64,000 nucleotides of DNA. Source: Nocardiopsis alborubida (GTDB lineage: Bacteria > Actinomycetota > Actinomycetes > Streptosporangiales > Streptosporangiaceae). Below are positions 61,570 through 64,000 of the stretch, in pieces; the stretch's first letter is position 1, and each line of letters begins with the position of its first letter. The stretch covers positions 108,011 to 172,010 of the forward strand of contig NZ_JAAXPG010000017.1 in NCBI RefSeq assembly GCF_012396365.1, given 5' to 3'. The notes below the pieces were generated by a model. That model saw only the letters and a list, made by a program, of their open reading frames with translations. It was not told the origin of the DNA and did not search any database. A program made the position numbers and the translations under genes.

Positions 61570-63159
61570 ATGTCCCACGGCCACGACATTCCTCCCCTGA
61601 CCACCATCGCCCCCTCCGACAAGCGCTACCCCGCGCTCAACCGGGGGTTCAACCAGCGCTGGATCGCCCGGCCCGACTACGTCCGGCTGGTGGGCTCGCC
61701 CGAGGGCGCGGCCCGCGCCCTGTCCGAGGCGGTCAACCAGACCACGGCCCGGCCGGACCGCACACGGATCACCGTGCGCTCCGGCGGCCACTGCTACGAG
61801 GACTTCGTCTGCGGCGACGACGTCCGCGTGATCCTGGACGTCAGCCCCATGTGCGGGATCTACCGCGATCCCGTGCTGGAGGCGTACTGCGTGGAGGCGG
61901 GCGCCACCAACTGGCACGCCTACAGCCACCTGTACCCGCTCAGCGGCAGGGCCCTGCCGGGCGGCTCCTGCTACTCGGTGGGGATGGGCGGGCACATCAC
62001 CGGCGGAGGTTACGGCCTGCTCTCCCGCCAGTACGGGCTCACCGTGGACTACCTGTACGCGGTGGAGGTGGCGGTGGTGCGGCCCGACCGCTCGGTCGAG
62101 CTGGTCGTGGCCACGCGGGACGATCCCGATCCCGACCGCCGCGAGCTGCTGTGGGCGCACACCGGGGGCGGAGGCGGGAACTTCGGGGTCGTCACCCGGT
62201 TCTGGTTCCGCGACCTGCCCGAGCCCCCGTCGAACGTGCTGCTCAGCGGCCTTTCGTGGAAGTGGTCCGACTTCACCAAGGAGGACTTCGCCGCCCTGGT
62301 CACGGCGTACGGCGAGTACTTCCGCGACCACCAGGACCCGGACGAGGCGTCCGGCAGGCTCTTCGCGATGCTCAAGCTCAACCATGTCAGCAACGGGGAG
62401 ATCGGCCTCGTCGCCCAGGTCGACGCCGACGACCCCGAGGGCGGGCGGGCCATGGAGGAGTTCCTGGAGGCCGTGGACGGGGGGATCGCGCCGCGTTCGG
62501 GGCAGATGACGGCGCCCATGGGGGAGCACCCCCCGGTCCAGGGCATGCAGACCCCCCGGAGGCTGCCCTGGCTGACGGCCACCCAGGTGCTCAACGGCTC
62601 CGGCGAGAACCAGTGCGGCAAGTACAAGTCGGCCTACCTGCGCAGGCCCTTCAGCCCGGCGCAGATCGAGGCCATGTGGGCCTACCTGGGCAAGGAGCAC
62701 TACACGGACTACGTCAACAAGGAGGCCCTGATCCAGGTCGACTCCTACGGCGGGGCCGTCAACCAGCCGCCGGTGGACACCGCCGTGCCCCAGCGCGACT
62801 CCGTGCTCAAGGTGCAGTACCAGGTCTACTGGAAGCGCACCGAGCCGGAGTCCGACGTGGCCCGGCACGTGGCGTGGATCCGCGACACCTACCGCAAGAC
62901 GTTCGCCTCCACCGGCGGGGTTCCCGTGGTCGGCGACGCCACCGACGGGTGCTACGTCAACTACCCGGACGTCGACCTCGGCGACCCGGCCTGGAACACC
63001 TCGAAGGACCGCTGGTCGAAGCTCTACTACAAGGACTCCTACCCCCGGCTCCAGCGGGTGAAGAAGCGGTGGGACCCGCTCAACGTGTTCCGGCACCGGC
63101 AGTCGGTCGAACTCCCCGCGTCGGCGGGCGGTGCAGGTCAGGGCTCCGGATCCTCCTGA
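61570..63159 (+). CDS. Berberine-bridge-type FAD oxidase
   Basis: 529 residues; the ATG at 61570 has only a weak AGGCGG upstream. PCMH-type FAD domain: ITVRSGGHCYEDF with H74, and GGSCYSVGMGGHITGGGYG with C134. Equivalent His and Cys residues make the double covalent FAD bond in berberine-bridge enzymes. C-terminal BBE domain: CYVNYPDVDLGDPAW and YYKDSYPRLQRVKKRWDPLNVFRHRQSV. Oxidises an alcohol or sugar with O2. No signal peptide is seen. Confidence 0.9.
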   Translation: MSHGHDIPPLTTIAPSDKRYPALNRGFNQRWIARPDYVRLVGSPEGAARALSEAVNQTTARPDRTRITVRSGGHCYEDFVCGDDVRVILDVSPMCGIYRDPVLEAYCVEAGATNWHAYSHLYPLSGRALPGGSCYSVGMGGHITGGGYGLLSRQYGLTVDYLYAVEVAVVRPDRSVELVVATRDDPDPDRRELLWAHTGGGGGNFGVVTRFWFRDLPEPPSNVLLSGLSWKWSDFTKEDFAALVTAYGEYFRDHQDPDEASGRLFAMLKLNHVSNGEIGLVAQVDADDPEGGRAMEEFLEAVDGGIAPRSGQMTAPMGEHPPVQGMQTPRRLPWLTATQVLNGSGENQCGKYKSAYLRRPFSPAQIEAMWAYLGKEHYTDYVNKEALIQVDSYGGAVNQPPVDTAVPQRDSVLKVQYQVYWKRTEPESDVARHVAWIRDTYRKTFASTGGVPVVGDATDGCYVNYPDVDLGDPAWNTSKDRWSKLYYKDSYPRLQRVKKRWDPLNVFRHRQSVELPASAGGAGQGSGSS

Positions 63160-63465
63160 ACCGGACCGGCGGACGGTTCCGTCTCCTTCGCTCCGGGTGA
63201 CCGTCAGCCCCGAAAGGGTCGTCGGTCCTCCGAATGTTGGCGAACCAGCGGAACCGGCGGAAACGGCGGCCTCCGACAGCGGCCGGTCGGAGTCCCCGCA
63301 CGGGGACGACCGCGGCCGGGCACGCCACCCGTGCACGCGGAGGGGCGCACAGCCGGGGCGCACGAAAAGGGCCCGCCGCGTGCCTCTTGGGTTCTAGCGG
63401 CGGGCCCCGCCCCGCGGTGTCACCCCGTGCTCGCCACGGGGTGACACCGGTCGTGGATCAGCTGG
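63160..63465. other. Intergenic region with terminators
   Basis: 306 bp between convergent genes. It contains the two hairpins at 63369–63443; the remainder is GC-rich sequence without a gene. Confidence 0.5.
63369..63443. terminator. Two hairpins between convergent genes
   Basis: GGGCCCGCCGC / GCGGCGGGCCC (11 bp, 63369–63407) and CACCCCGTG / CACGGGGTG (9 bp, 63421–63443, 5-nt loop). Confidence 0.7.
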
Positions 63466-64000
63466 TCAGCCGATGTAGGTCGGGTACGCGGGCACGGCGA
63501 CGGGAGCGGGCTCCGGCTGGCCCGGGTCCTCGCACAGCTCGACCTCCGCACCCGGCACCTCGACGGGCGCCTCCGCACCCGGCACCTCGACGGGCGCCTC
63601 CGCAACCGGCTTCTCGACGGGCGCCTCCGCAACCGGCTTCTCGACGGGCGCCTCCGCAACCGGCTTCCCGACAGGCGCCTCCGGACCCGGCACCTCGACG
63701 GGCAGCGCGGGCTCCGGGGAGGAGGCCGCCGGACACTCGGCCGGGTCGGGGATCGCGGTGGGGTAGTCGGGGGTCTCGGAGGGGGTCACCGGACACTCGG
63801 CCGGGTCGGGGATCGCGGTGGGGTACTCGGGGGCCGCGGAGGGGTAGTCAGGGGCCGCGGTGGGGTAGTCGGGAGCCTCGGTGGGGTAGCCGGGAGTCTC
63901 GGAGGGGGCCGCCGGACACTCGGCCGGGTCGGGGATCGCGGTGGGGTAGTCGGGGGTCTCGGAGGGGTACTCGGGGATCGCGGAGGGGTAGTCAGGGGCC
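63466..64000 (-). CDS. Proline-rich repeat protein, 5' end beyond window
   Basis: The last 178 codons are visible and the frame is open to the right edge. Two repeat zones are seen: about 70 residues of xP[DE]YP[ST] units with three DPAECP blocks, then five or six 9-residue APVEKPVAE-type units. It ends AYPTYIG. The protein is extended, Pro/Glu/Ala-rich, with few Cys. It may span the cell wall or form a linker of a surface protein, but the N-terminus is not in the window. Family not recognised. Confidence 0.6.
   Translation of the reverse strand, partial: APDYPSAIPEYPSETPDYPTAIPDPAECPAAPSETPGYPTEAPDYPTAAPDYPSAAPEYPTAIPDPAECPVTPSETPDYPTAIPDPAECPAASSPEPALPVEVPGPEAPVGKPVAEAPVEKPVAEAPVEKPVAEAPVEVPGAEAPVEVPGAEVELCEDPGQPEPAPVAVPAYPTYIG
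63544..63705. repeat. 27-bp coding tandem repeat
   Basis: Five near-identical 27-bp units (63544, 63571, 63598, 63625, 63652) and a degenerate sixth encode 9-residue APV[EG][KV]P[VG]AE repeats. Confidence 0.75.

Noticed and set aside
63544..63705. CRISPR array because of regular repeats
   Set aside because: The 27-bp units are contiguous without spacers and keep an open reading frame.

Overview
This is GC-rich actinomycete DNA. GC bias at third codon positions is very strong, TTG and GTG starts are frequent, and there is a split type VII secretion (ESX/WXG100) locus. Gene content (fba–DUF3151–purA–purD–purC, DUF6177, SigE-type sigma factor, RDD and NYN proteins) fits Nocardiopsaceae or a related Streptomyces-like family. 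Nocardiopsis is my best guess; this is an inference, since no marker gene fixes it.

Layout. (1) 1–4.7 kb: an NYN-domain ribonuclease-like gene cut by the window edge, a one-component sigma factor fused to its own zinc-finger/membrane/extracellular module, and a degenerate GGDEF-like protein. (2) 4.9–22.5 kb: a type VII secretion island in two divergent arms. The minus-strand arm runs from two WXG100-like proteins to a membrane-anchored TNT-like protein, EccD, a P-loop-less MinD/EspI-like protein and a long disordered protein. The plus-strand arm carries a DUF6177 protein, EccC, an RDD membrane protein, a small YxxxD-bearing helical protein, a long toxin with a C-terminal nuclease domain, and a YezG-type immunity protein. 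The toxin tip and immunity gene are visibly AT-richer than everything around them. EccB, EccE and mycosin are not in the window. (3) 22.6–38.6 kb: mostly housekeeping genes: membrane protein, GNAT, CutA, pyrE, class II aldolase, purA, purD, purC, MurA family, a two-domain regulator, a small P-loop kinase flanked by 17-bp palindromes containing perfect DnaA boxes, a TPR-type protein and hisC. (4) 38.7–42.8 kb: lipoprotein, MauE-like membrane protein with a Cys-rich partner, and a SigE-family sigma factor. (5) 42.9 kb: tRNA-Ser(GCU). (6) 43.2–47.2 kb: a D-tartrate module (GntR regulator, dehydratase, DASS transporter) with a clear operator. (7) 47.3–50.7 kb: a LuxR/histidine-kinase pair and a lipoprotein hydrolase. 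(8) 50.9–56.8 kb: an IclR-controlled catabolic cluster (SDR, MFS, flavoprotein, SDR, SnoaL-like). (9) 56.9–63.2 kb: a molybdopterin oxidoreductase in which all four Fe-S cysteines are substituted, its ferritin-like partner, an amine-oxidase-like flavoprotein and a berberine-bridge-type flavoenzyme. (10) The window ends inside a proline-rich repeat protein.

How the parts work together. The secretion genes form one export machine plus at least one cargo and its antidote. The tartrate and IclR regions each look like a self-contained uptake and catabolism unit with a divergent local regulator. The purine and pyrimidine genes are ordinary metabolism. The most interesting points are the toxin/immunity pair with a candidate targeting partner, the apparently decommissioned ATPase and linker of the secretion locus, the TNT-like domain with an altered presumed catalytic residue, the fused membrane sigma factor, the DnaA-box palindromes, and a DasR-like site in front of fructose-bisphosphate aldolase.
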